Made by a program: the position numbers and the translations under genes. From UBA1926 sp036732005 (GTDB lineage Bacteria > Planctomycetota > Phycisphaerae > Phycisphaerales > UBA1924), in NCBI GenBank assembly GCA_036732005.1, contig DAINDF010000001.1, positions 434,001-498,000 on the forward strand: a stretch of DNA of 64,000 bases, read 5' to 3'. The notes below the pieces were generated by a model. That model ran no database searches. It was not told the origin of the DNA and saw only the letters and a program-made list of their open reading frames with translations. This document shows positions 45,095-53,464 of this stretch, one piece after another (the stretch's first letter is position 1; every line of letters starts with the position of its first letter).

Positions 45095-45123
45095 CACCCG
45101 ACCGGCCGACCGGGCAAGGGGGG

Positions 45124-45161
45124 AAGGCGGGCGCCGCGCAAGGCGCCCGCCTTGCTTTTTT
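45124..45161 (+). terminator. Intrinsic terminator of the dockerin protein gene
   Basis: A 12-bp stem AAGGCGGGCGCC/GGCGCCCGCCTT with loop GCGCAA is followed by GCTTTTTT. It isolates the following cytochrome operon. Confidence 0.93.
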
Positions 45162-45237
45162 GGCGCTCGCCGCCAGACCTCGAGCCCGGGATGGCCGCCG
45201 GGGCGGGTCGGATTCCGAAAATCCGCACCCGAGACAT

Positions 45238-45274
45238 CCGCTATAGCGGACTTCCTGATCTACTTGACTATAAT
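45238..45274 (+). promoter_or_regulatory. Promoter region of the cytochrome operon: palindrome and TATAAT
   Basis: A perfect TATAAT (45269-45274) has no recognisable -35 17 nt upstream; instead the 12-bp perfect palindrome CCGCTATAGCGG (45238-45249) sits there. This pattern fits a promoter that needs an activator bound at about -35/-42. The first cytochrome gene starts at 45300. Confidence 0.5.
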
Positions 45275-45299
45275 TAGGGTGTCCCCGCTCGGGTGCCCG

Positions 45300-47573
45300 A
45301 TGGGGACGGGTGGAGTGTCAGCCGTGGGCGAACCGAGGCGACGGGCAGGCGGGCGAGGAAGGAACCCCCGGGGAGCCCGAGCGGGCGTGGTGGCGTGGCT
45401 CCTGCTGGGGCTTTTCCAGAGCCAACTCGCGTGGGCCCAGGACGACCAGGGCGGGGCCACGCGGGAATCGGACCGCCGCTGTCTGCAATGCCACGGGCAG
45501 CCCCACATCGCCGAACTCGGGCCCGACGAGCGGCTCTCGATGGTCGGCACCTGGCTCGGCGAGACGCCGCCTCCGGGGGCGGACAGGCCCCGCCCGCCGC
45601 GGGACACCGCGGTCGGGGAGCGTCCGGCGACGCGCCCTGGGCTGTTCATCTCGGGCGACGCGCTGCACGGGAGCGTGCACGCGGGGATCGGGTGCGTGGA
45701 GTGTCACGAGGACGCGGCGAGGCTCCCGCACGAGCCGACGCTGAACCTGCGGACCTGCGGGATCTCGTGCCACGCGCCGCAGGCGGCGGGGTTCGACCTC
45801 GGATCGCACATGGCCGCGTTCTCGAGGCAGGAGGAGCTCGCCCCGTCGTGCGTGACCTGCCACGGCGGGCACCAGGTCAAGCCTCTGGACGACCGCGAGG
45901 CGGCGCACCACCGGATGAATGTCTCCGGCCTCTGCGGCGACTGCCACCAGCAGCACACGCCCGAGAGCGACACGGACGACCCCGCGGGGCTGGTGAACGC
46001 CTACCTGGCCAGCGCGCACGCGCGGTCGATGTCGGACGGGGGCCTGATCTGGGCGGCGAACTGCGTGGACTGCCATGATGCGCACGCGGTGCGTCCGTCC
46101 AGCGACCCGCTGTCGACTGTGCACCGAGGGCAGGTCCCGCAAACCTGCGGCCGGTGCCATGTCGGGGTGAGCGAGACCTACGCGACGAGCGTTCACGGGG
46201 TGCGGGCGGCGGAGGGCAACGCCGAGGCGCCGGTGTGCACGAGCTGCCACGCGGCCCACGGGATCACGCAGGCGTCCTCCCCCTCGTTCATGCTCGATGT
46301 GATCAACGAGTGCGGGCGGTGCCACGACAGCCCCGACGCGAACGGGGATCGGATCGGGACCTACTACCAGAGCTACCGCGAGAGCTACCACGGCCAGGCG
46401 ACGAAGCTGGGGTCGACCCGCGCGGCGCGGTGCAGCGACTGCCACGGGGCGCACGACATCGCGTCGCTGGAGGACCCGGCGTCCCGCGTCCACCCGGACA
46501 ACCTGATCGCGACCTGCGGGCAGACGGGCTGCCACCCCGGGGCGAACGCCAACTTCGTCGGCTTCGATCCGCACGCGAACTACCGGGACGCGAGGAACTA
46601 CCCCGTGCTCTTCGGCGTGTGGATGTACTTCATTATCATGATGAGCACGGTGTTCGGCTTCTTCGGGCTGCACACGGTGCTCTGGTTCGTCCGGGCCAGC
46701 CGGGAGCAGCGGAAGCACCCGAACCACGCCAAACACGGGAACGGGAAGACGGCGATCCGCCGGTTCACCACGCTCAACCGGATCAACCACGCCCTGGTCG
46801 CGATCACCTTCTTCGGGCTGACCGCAACGGGCATCCCGCTCGTCTTCGCGCACGAGGAGTGGGCCGCGACGATGATGGAGATGTTCGGGGGGGTGCACAC
46901 GGCGGGTCTGTGGCACCGGTTCTTCGCGATCCTTCTGATCATCAACTTCGCGCTGCACTTCTACGGGCTCGGGAGGGCGTTCCTGAGGCGGACGGTCAAG
47001 TGGCACCAGTGGGTCTTCGGCCCCAACTCGCTGGTGCCCCGGTGGAAGGACGCGAAGGATGTCGGCGGGATGCTCCGCTGGTTCTTCCGGGGCGGGAAGC
47101 TCCCCCGGTTCGACCGGTGGACCTACTGGGAGAAGTTCGACTACTGGGCGGAGGTCGGCGGGTCGATGATCATCGGGGGCTCGGGCCTGCTGCTCTGGTT
47201 CCCGACCATCGCGTCGAAGATCCTGCCCGGATGGATGTTCAATGTCGCGATGATCGTGCACGGGTACGAGGCGCTGCTCGCGATCGGGTTCATCTTCACG
47301 ATCCACTTCTTCAACGCCCACCTGCGCCCGGGCATCTTCCCCGTCGACGAGGTGATCTTCACCGGCACGATGCCGGAGGAGGAGTTCAAGGAGCACCGCC
47401 CCGAGGAGTATGACCGGGCCGTCCGCGAGGGAAGGCTCGAGTCGCTGCGGGTCCCCGCGCCCGACAAGCGGCACAAGCCCGTGGCCCTCGCGGTGGCGAT
47501 CGTCTCCATGGGGATCGGGTTCGTGCTGCTCGCCTTGATCATCATCGGCGGGGTGAGCAGCCTGGTGAGGTGA
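45300..47573 (+). CDS. Multihaem cytochrome c fused to a membrane cytochrome b (CbcL-like)
   Basis: This is a 757-aa protein. The N-terminal signal (VVAWLLLGLFQSQLAWA) leads to a periplasmic domain with eleven haem c sites: nine CXXCH (CLQCH, CVECH, CVTCH, CGDCH, CVDCH, CGRCH, CTSCH, CGRCH, CSDCH), one CX3CH (CGISCH) and one CX4CH (CGQTGCH). From about residue 436 a membrane domain follows with five or six helices and His in NRINHAL, VHTAGLWHRF, FALHF, VHGYEA and IHFFNAH, typical of di-haem b subunits (FdnI/HydC/thiosulfate reductase type). The same c+b fusion is seen in Geobacter CbcL, a quinol oxidase of the inner membrane. Acceptors are probably the downstream 15-haem proteins. Confidence 0.86.
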   Translation: MGTGGVSAVGEPRRRAGGRGRNPRGARAGVVAWLLLGLFQSQLAWAQDDQGGATRESDRRCLQCHGQPHIAELGPDERLSMVGTWLGETPPPGADRPRPPRDTAVGERPATRPGLFISGDALHGSVHAGIGCVECHEDAARLPHEPTLNLRTCGISCHAPQAAGFDLGSHMAAFSRQEELAPSCVTCHGGHQVKPLDDREAAHHRMNVSGLCGDCHQQHTPESDTDDPAGLVNAYLASAHARSMSDGGLIWAANCVDCHDAHAVRPSSDPLSTVHRGQVPQTCGRCHVGVSETYATSVHGVRAAEGNAEAPVCTSCHAAHGITQASSPSFMLDVINECGRCHDSPDANGDRIGTYYQSYRESYHGQATKLGSTRAARCSDCHGAHDIASLEDPASRVHPDNLIATCGQTGCHPGANANFVGFDPHANYRDARNYPVLFGVWMYFIIMMSTVFGFFGLHTVLWFVRASREQRKHPNHAKHGNGKTAIRRFTTLNRINHALVAITFFGLTATGIPLVFAHEEWAATMMEMFGGVHTAGLWHRFFAILLIINFALHFYGLGRAFLRRTVKWHQWVFGPNSLVPRWKDAKDVGGMLRWFFRGGKLPRFDRWTYWEKFDYWAEVGGSMIIGGSGLLLWFPTIASKILPGWMFNVAMIVHGYEALLAIGFIFTIHFFNAHLRPGIFPVDEVIFTGTMPEEEFKEHRPEEYDRAVREGRLESLRVPAPDKRHKPVALAVAIVSMGIGFVLLALIIIGGVSSLVR

Positions 47574-47577
47574 AGTC

Positions 47578-49032
47578 ATGGCCCGTCCGCGTCAACCCCG
47601 CCCCAGGAAGCGCGTGCCCGGCGCGGTGATCGCCGGGGCGGCGATCGTGTTCGTCGTCGTTGCGGCGTTGACGGCGCGGGCGCTGCTGGGCGTCCCAACG
47701 CCGCGGGCCGAGTCGCCGGCCCCCGAGCCGATCGCTCAGATGCCGGTCGAGCCCGCGCCCCGCCCGACCGAGTTGGTCTCGTTCGAACAAGGCTGCTCGA
47801 CGCCCGCCTGCCACGCTTCGTACGCTGCCGAACCGATCGTTCACGGCCCGATCGCGCAGGGCGCGTGCGCGGGGTGCCATCTTGCGGACACCGGGGGCCA
47901 TGTCTACCCGGTCGCCGGCGGGGGGAACGCCCTCTGCACCGCCTGCCACGATCTGGGCCCGACCGGGCCGGTGGAGCACCTTGCGGTGACCGAGGATGGG
48001 TGCCTGGCGTGCCACGACCCGCACGCGTCGGCGAACGCCGCGTTGCTCCGGGCCGCGTCGCTCGCGGAGACCTGCGGCGCGTGCCACACGCGGACGGGCG
48101 GTGCGGTCGGGCACGAGCCGTACGCCGAGTCGCTCTGCATCGCCTGCCACGAGCCGCATTCGGGGATGAACCCCCTGCTGCTCCGAGGCGAGGAGGCCTC
48201 GGACCATTGCGCGATGTGCCACGCGGGGGCGGCCGCGGAGTTGGAGGCCTCGCCCCACGGGCACGATCGGATCGACGGGTCGTGCCTGCGCTGCCACGCC
48301 GGGCACGCCAGCGAGCACGATGGGCTGCTGACGGACGAATCGGGGGCGCAGTGCCTGCGGTGCCACGACTCGGTCCGGGAGACGATCCAGTCCTCGCGCG
48401 TCGCCCACCGGGGCGCGATGACGGACCGGGCCTGCCTGACCTGCCACGCGCCGCACGCCTCGCCCGAACGCTCGATGCTCCGCGCCTCGGAATCGGAGAT
48501 CTGCCTGGCCTGCCACGCCGAGCCCGTCGAGGCGATCGACGGACGGACGATCCCGGACATGCGCCCGTTCGTGCTGGACGCGGCGTTCGAGCACGGCCCG
48601 GTGCGCGGGGGCGACTGCGGGGCGTGCCACAGCGTGCACGGGTCGTCGCACGACCACCTGTTGCGCGAGAAGAACCCGGAGACGCTGGTGGGTTCGTTCG
48701 ATCTGAGCAATTACGCGCTCTGCTTCGCGTGCCACACGCCGAACCTGGTCCTCGACGAGACGACCGAGGTCGCGACGGCGTTCCGCGACGGGGACCTGAA
48801 CCTGCACCGCCTGCATGTCGCCAACGGCGGCAAGTCCAGGTCCTGCTCGAACTGCCATGTCGTGCACGGGGGCAACCGCCCCCGGCTGATGGCGGACTTC
48901 CCCGCGTTCGAGGGCTCGGGCTGGCGGGCGCCGCTGGGGTTCGTGATCAACGAGAACGGGGGATCGTGCGCCCCGGGCTGCCACGAGCCCAGGTCGTACG
49001 GCCGCGGGCCGGGCGCGGGGGGAGGCGGGTGA
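47578..49032 (+). CDS. Membrane-anchored 15-site multihaem cytochrome c (paralogue A)
   Basis: This is a 484-aa protein with one N-terminal membrane helix (VIAGAAIVFVVVAALTARALL) and probably no cleavage, then a periplasmic domain of 15 haem sites: first CX4CH (CSTPACH), thirteen CXXCH, last CX3CH (CAPGCH). Many sites are followed by DPH or H-containing doublets (ACHDPHA, CHSVHGSSH), the doubled-CXXCH pattern in which a downstream His ligates a neighbouring haem. ATG 5 nt after the preceding stop: same operon. The length and site order match the two other 15-site proteins here, so they are paralogues. Role: electron conduit in the periplasm (inference). Confidence 0.87.
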   Translation: MARPRQPRPRKRVPGAVIAGAAIVFVVVAALTARALLGVPTPRAESPAPEPIAQMPVEPAPRPTELVSFEQGCSTPACHASYAAEPIVHGPIAQGACAGCHLADTGGHVYPVAGGGNALCTACHDLGPTGPVEHLAVTEDGCLACHDPHASANAALLRAASLAETCGACHTRTGGAVGHEPYAESLCIACHEPHSGMNPLLLRGEEASDHCAMCHAGAAAELEASPHGHDRIDGSCLRCHAGHASEHDGLLTDESGAQCLRCHDSVRETIQSSRVAHRGAMTDRACLTCHAPHASPERSMLRASESEICLACHAEPVEAIDGRTIPDMRPFVLDAAFEHGPVRGGDCGACHSVHGSSHDHLLREKNPETLVGSFDLSNYALCFACHTPNLVLDETTEVATAFRDGDLNLHRLHVANGGKSRSCSNCHVVHGGNRPRLMADFPAFEGSGWRAPLGFVINENGGSCAPGCHEPRSYGRGPGAGGGG

Positions 49033-50477
49033 TGCGGCGGGCGTTGTTCATCGCGGCGGGCGGCGCCCTGGGGGCGGGGCTTCTGGCCGCGGGGGCGCGG
49101 CAGCCCGCGGGCGTCTCGGCGCCGACAACGGCGATCGAGCGCGGGGGCTGCGTGACCGCGGACTGTCACCCGGGCGTCAAGGACAAGGCGTTCCAGCACG
49201 GCCCCGTGTTCGTGGACGCGTGCGAATCGTGCCACACGCTGGCCGACCCGGCCGCGCACGCGTTCGAGTTCACGCGGGGACGGGCCGAGACCTGCTCGTT
49301 CTGCCATGTCGTCGAGGCGCCCGAGGGCGAGCATGTCCACGCGCCGTTCGAGCAGGGTGAGTGCCTCTCGTGCCACGACCCGCACGGGGGGGCGGTGCCG
49401 TCGCTGCTCCGCGGGCAGCGGTACGGCGAATCGTGCGACTCGTGCCACGCGGATGTCACGGGGTCGCGTGAACTCGTGCACGGGCCGGCGGCGGCGGGGG
49501 CGTGCGGCGCGTGCCACCGCCCCCACTCCTCGCCGAACCCATCGCTGCTGATCGAGCAGGGGCGGGACCTGTGCCTGCGCTGCCATGTCTCGACGGGGAT
49601 CGAGATCGAGCGGATGCCGGTGATGCACGAGCCTGTCGCGGGCGACTGCCGCGTCTGCCACGACCCGCACCAGACGAACCACGAGGCGATCCTGCTCGAG
49701 GAGCCCCGCGTCCTGTGCACCTCGTGCCACGAGGACATCGCCCACGCCGTGAACGAGGCGAGCACCCAGCACGACGCGGTGATAAAGGACCGCTCCTGCC
49801 TGAACTGCCACGCGGCGCACGGGTCGGAGCACGCCCGCCTGATGAAGAACGACACCGCCTCGCTCTGCTTCGAGTGCCATGATCAGAAGATCGAGATGCC
49901 CGACGGCACCACGCTGGCGAACATGAAGGAGCGGATCGAGGGCGGCAAGAGCCTGCACGGCCCCGTGGCCCAGGACGACTGCGCCGCCTGCCACGACATC
50001 CACGGGGGAGACCACACGCGGCTGCTCGTCCGCGAGTACCCCTCGGACCTGTACTACCCGTTCAGCGAGAACGCCTACGCGCTCTGCTTCACCTGCCACG
50101 ACCGCAACCTCGTGCTCGAGGAGCACGATACGAGCGTCACCCGGTTCCGCAACGGCGACCGCAACCTGCACTTCGTGCATGTCCACCAGGACAAGAAGGG
50201 CCGGTCCTGCCGGGTCTGCCACGATGCGCACGCCGCGGACCGCGAACAGATCATCCGCTCCTCGATCCCGTTCGGGCCCGCGGGGTGGGAATTGCCCATC
50301 GGGTTCACGCCCGCGACCAACGGCGGATCGTGCCAGAGCGGGTGCCATGCGCCGTACGCGTATGACCGGGCCAACCCGGTGATCTACCCGTCGACCCCGC
50401 CCGACGAGTCGTGGCGCGGGGCGGACCTCGTGCCCGGCAAGGACGCCCAGGCCCCGAAGCCACCGAAGAAGGACTGA
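49032..50477 (+). CDS. 15-site multihaem cytochrome c (paralogue B)
   Basis: This is a 481-aa protein with a signal-like N-terminus (MRRALFIAAGGALGAGLLAAG) and fifteen haem sites in the same layout as paralogue A: CVTADCH (CX4CH) first, thirteen CXXCH, CQSGCH (CX3CH) last. Near the C-terminus NLHFVHVHQDKKGRSCRVCHDAHA is almost the same as in paralogue C (NLHFVHVQQDRLGRSCRSCHATHA), showing B and C are closest. A lysine/proline-rich tail (APKPPKKD) is unique. The start overlaps the stop of A (TGATG). Probably periplasmic or outer-face electron carrier. Confidence 0.87.
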   Translation: MRRALFIAAGGALGAGLLAAGARQPAGVSAPTTAIERGGCVTADCHPGVKDKAFQHGPVFVDACESCHTLADPAAHAFEFTRGRAETCSFCHVVEAPEGEHVHAPFEQGECLSCHDPHGGAVPSLLRGQRYGESCDSCHADVTGSRELVHGPAAAGACGACHRPHSSPNPSLLIEQGRDLCLRCHVSTGIEIERMPVMHEPVAGDCRVCHDPHQTNHEAILLEEPRVLCTSCHEDIAHAVNEASTQHDAVIKDRSCLNCHAAHGSEHARLMKNDTASLCFECHDQKIEMPDGTTLANMKERIEGGKSLHGPVAQDDCAACHDIHGGDHTRLLVREYPSDLYYPFSENAYALCFTCHDRNLVLEEHDTSVTRFRNGDRNLHFVHVHQDKKGRSCRVCHDAHAADREQIIRSSIPFGPAGWELPIGFTPATNGGSCQSGCHAPYAYDRANPVIYPSTPPDESWRGADLVPGKDAQAPKPPKKD

Positions 50478-50522
50478 CCAGCCCGCCCCCGGGAAGCACT
50501 GGGGGCGACGAAAGGAGTTGCC

Positions 50523-51521
50523 ATGTTCTCGCTTGATTCGATCGCTCGAACGGCCGTCGTGTGCGCCGCCGTGGGCTGGTCCGGGCTCGCGGCCGGCGAC
50601 GAATTGCGGAATGTCAAGCCCGGGCAGGAGGTGCCGGCCTACCGGATGTCGACCGTGGACGGGCAGACGCTCGACTCGATGTCACTCCGCGGCAAGGCCG
50701 TCGTGCTTGTCTATCTCTCCGCGGAGCAGCGGAGCAGCGAGCAGGCCGCCGCGGATTCGTCCGAGGTGTTCAAGAAGTTCAAGGACGAGCCGGTCGCGCT
50801 GGTGCATGTCACCGCGGACATCGTGCACAAGCCCTCCTTCGAGCGGCTCCGTGCCGAGAAGGGCATCGAGGCCCCGCTCGGGCTCGACGCGGGGCGCAAG
50901 CTCTACGGCGACCTCGGGCTGATCGTGTTCCCCACCACGATCCTGATCGACGCCGAGGGCCGGCTCTCGCATGTCATCTCGACGCGCAGCCCCGACTACC
51001 CCTGGATCCTGGAGAACTCCATCCGCCACACGATCGGCGAGATCAACGCCGACCAGCTGGCCGAGCGGCTCAAGCAGAACGCCGCGGAGATCGGCTCGCC
51101 GAAGAGCCTCGCCCAGCGGCACCGCTCGGCCGCACGCCTGCTCCGGGAGAAGGGCCTCTTCGAGCCCGCGCGGGCGGAGCTCGTCCGTGCCCGCGAGTTC
51201 GACCCCACCGACCCCAACATCATGCTCGACCTGGCCGACATCGACCTCTCGACGGGCAACCCCGAGGAGGCCCGGTCGCTCGCGGCCGAGGTCCTCTCGA
51301 CGCACGACGGGCACCGGCGGGCGCAGGAGGTCGTCGGCGTCGCGTTGTTCATGATGAACGACATCGAGGCCGCCCGGGCCACCCTCACCGAGTCGCAGTT
51401 GCTCAACCCCGAGCCCGCCCGCGGGCTGTATTACCTCGGCAGGATCGCCGAGATCCAGGGCAAGCCCGAAGAGGCGATGCGGTTCTACAGGCAGGCCGCC
51501 GAGCACAGGCTGGGCCTCTGA
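50523..51521 (+). CDS. Cysteine-less thioredoxin-fold protein with TPR repeats
   Basis: This is a 332-aa protein: signal peptide (MFSLDSIARTAVVCAAVGWSGLAAG), an AhpC/TlpA-like thioredoxin fold (VPAYRMSTVDGQTLDSMSLRGKAVVLVYLS; FPTTILIDAEGRLSHVI), then about 140 residues of helical TPR repeats (ARAELVRAREFDPTDPNIMLDLADIDLSTGNPEEA). The position of the usual CXXC motif reads SAEQRSSE, so it cannot do thiol redox. A binding or assembly role for apocytochromes is a plausible inference, given the neighbours. ATG 50523 has AAAGGAG at the right distance, 45 nt after the cytochrome gene. Likely last gene of the operon. Confidence 0.75.
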   Translation: MFSLDSIARTAVVCAAVGWSGLAAGDELRNVKPGQEVPAYRMSTVDGQTLDSMSLRGKAVVLVYLSAEQRSSEQAAADSSEVFKKFKDEPVALVHVTADIVHKPSFERLRAEKGIEAPLGLDAGRKLYGDLGLIVFPTTILIDAEGRLSHVISTRSPDYPWILENSIRHTIGEINADQLAERLKQNAAEIGSPKSLAQRHRSAARLLREKGLFEPARAELVRAREFDPTDPNIMLDLADIDLSTGNPEEARSLAAEVLSTHDGHRRAQEVVGVALFMMNDIEAARATLTESQLLNPEPARGLYYLGRIAEIQGKPEEAMRFYRQAAEHRLGL

Positions 51522-51550
51522 TTCCGCAGCCCAACCCGGCTTCCCCAAGC

Positions 51551-51574
51551 CCCTCGCCTCGGCGAGGGTTTTTT
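51551..51574 (+). terminator. Intrinsic terminator of the cytochrome operon
   Basis: An 8-bp stem CCCTCGCC/GGCGAGGG is followed by TTTTTT, 30 nt after the TPR gene stop. It lies between converging operons. Confidence 0.9.
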
Positions 51575-51742
51575 CGTTGGCCTGCGGAAGAACTGGCCGG
51601 TGTCCTCCCCGCCGCGCGAGGGCGGGTGTGTACGCCGTCGATCCCCGACCAACACCGGGCCGAGTTCCGGTGCCTTCAAGGCGCAAAGAAACGGGGCCCG
51701 GTCCGGGCCCCGCGTCGCTTCATGTTGCCACTCCAGCATGCG

Positions 51743-53464
51743 TCACGACGGACGAGGCTCGGCGCCCTTCGGGAGCGACTCAACCCGGGCGGGCTTCCCG
51801 ATCGAGGCCGACGAGGTGAGTTGCCTGTGGCGGACCTTGCAGGCGATCAGGAACGCGATCTCGGCGACCGCCCAGAGCCCGACCCAAAACTCGCCCCCCG
51901 AGCCGAACCCGTAGGAATGCAGCCCGGTCGCCATCACATAGTTGACGCCGTAGAAGGTCCAGACGATCGCGGCGAACCCAAGCACGGACGACGCGGCAAG
52001 CCCGAAGTCTCGGATCCAGCCGACATACCTCGCGTGCAGCACGGCGAAGTAAATCACGATGCTGATGAGCGCCCAGGTCTCCTTGGGGTCCCAGCCCCAG
52101 AAGCGTCCCCAGGAGTCCGCCGCCCAGACGCCGCCCAGGATCGTCCCCGCCGTGAGCAGGAAGAGCCCGATCTGAAGGCACCGGTAGATCTGTACCGTCA
52201 GCGGGTGGGACCGGATGGGCACGGCCGGGTCCTCGGCGTGGGGCTTGCCGAGGAGCACGGTCTTGACCAGGTACGCGTGCCCCAGCACGGAGGCGACGAG
52301 CAAGATGCCGTAGCTCGCGACGATGGTGAGCACATGCACGATAAGCCAGTAGTTGCTCCGCAGGACGGCGGGCAGCGCGTTGGTCTGATCGGTGAGCGGA
52401 ACGAGGCCCGCGAAGAGCACGCTCAGGAGCGCCGCGCACACGCCGCCGAAGAGGTAGTACGCCTTCTTGTTGAACGCCTGCGCGATGAGCCCGAGGATGA
52501 TGCCGACCAGCCCCATCCAGAGCAACGACTCATAGGTGTTGCTCACCGGGGCGCGGTGCAGGATGCCCACGCGCAGCCCGATGCCGAGCGAATGCTCCAC
52601 CACGCCCCAGACGCCCAGCAGCACTGCCAGGATCACCAGCGGCTTGCGGAACACGAGGCGGCTGAGCCCGAACACCACGATCGAGAGCCCGTAGGCGATC
52701 GCGGTCTTCCGCCAGGGCTGGTGACTGTTGTAGAAGAGCTCGAATTCGATCGCCTGGGCTTCCCGAGCCGGGAGCGTGCCCGTGGCGGCGATCGCGTCGG
52801 CGAGCGCCCGGGCCGGGGCGTCGAGCGGCTGGCCCGCAAGGTACGCATTTCCGAACGCCGAGAACGCCGCCTGGACCTGCTCGGTCCCCGGCTCCCCGCC
52901 CCCGGGGCCGGCGAGCCTGAACCGCTCACCCGCACCGTTCGGAACGATGGGCAGCGGCGTGCGCGAGCGGAACTTCATGATGCGGTCGATGGCCGAACTC
53001 AGGGCGAGGGCCTTCTTCTCGTCCGGGAGCGGGGAGACCGACGAGTCCTCGGCCCGCCTCGCCCCGAACCCGTCGAGGACATCGCGCACGCCCTGCGAGT
53101 TGGCGATCTCCATCGGGCTGAAGAACTCACGCATCGGGTCGAGGCCGACCTTGGTCTTGAACGGGCGGTTCTCGATCGCGATGATGGGCTCGCCGAGATA
53201 CCGCTCGGGCTGGAACATCATGTCCAGCAGCAGGAGCATCGGGTCCCGGTCCGAGTAGACCTCGGGCCCCCGCCCCTCCGACCAGCGCGACCGTCCCGTC
53301 AGTTCAACCGCCAGGTCCCGAGCGTACGAGCCGAGCGGCTTGGTCCGCCCCCCGTCCTGGATCGGGATCGCCCGCATGGTCTCCAGCCAAGGCTCGTCCG
53401 CCAGGGCCGGCGTCGCCGCCAGCGCCAGCGTCGCCACCAACATCGCGAAGATACGCCGCAACAT
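51743..53464 (-). CDS. Cytochrome c biogenesis protein, CcsA/CcsB (ResC) type
   Basis: This is a 573-aa System II haem handling protein. It starts with a signal-like segment (MLRRIFAMLVATLALAATPALA), then a soluble domain of about 230 residues, then about eight membrane helices with the haem-binding WWD-type motif WGRFWGWDPKETWAL (about residue 450). Flanking His residues in VHVL and LHARYVG fit haem ligation. With ResB it forms the haem c synthase that attaches haem to CXXCH sites in the periplasm. The N-terminal soluble domain is longer than in typical CcsA. Its 5' end overlaps resB by 161 nt. Confidence 0.9.
   Translation of the reverse strand: MLRRIFAMLVATLALAATPALADEPWLETMRAIPIQDGGRTKPLGSYARDLAVELTGRSRWSEGRGPEVYSDRDPMLLLLDMMFQPERYLGEPIIAIENRPFKTKVGLDPMREFFSPMEIANSQGVRDVLDGFGARRAEDSSVSPLPDEKKALALSSAIDRIMKFRSRTPLPIVPNGAGERFRLAGPGGGEPGTEQVQAAFSAFGNAYLAGQPLDAPARALADAIAATGTLPAREAQAIEFELFYNSHQPWRKTAIAYGLSIVVFGLSRLVFRKPLVILAVLLGVWGVVEHSLGIGLRVGILHRAPVSNTYESLLWMGLVGIILGLIAQAFNKKAYYLFGGVCAALLSVLFAGLVPLTDQTNALPAVLRSNYWLIVHVLTIVASYGILLVASVLGHAYLVKTVLLGKPHAEDPAVPIRSHPLTVQIYRCLQIGLFLLTAGTILGGVWAADSWGRFWGWDPKETWALISIVIYFAVLHARYVGWIRDFGLAASSVLGFAAIVWTFYGVNYVMATGLHSYGFGSGGEFWVGLWAVAEIAFLIACKVRHRQLTSSASIGKPARVESLPKGAEPRPS

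Noticed and set aside
45318..47579. Minus-strand frame of 753 aa opposite the c/b fusion cytochrome
   Set aside because: It has no domain, is Arg/Pro/His-rich and is antisense to a gene with eleven haem motifs.
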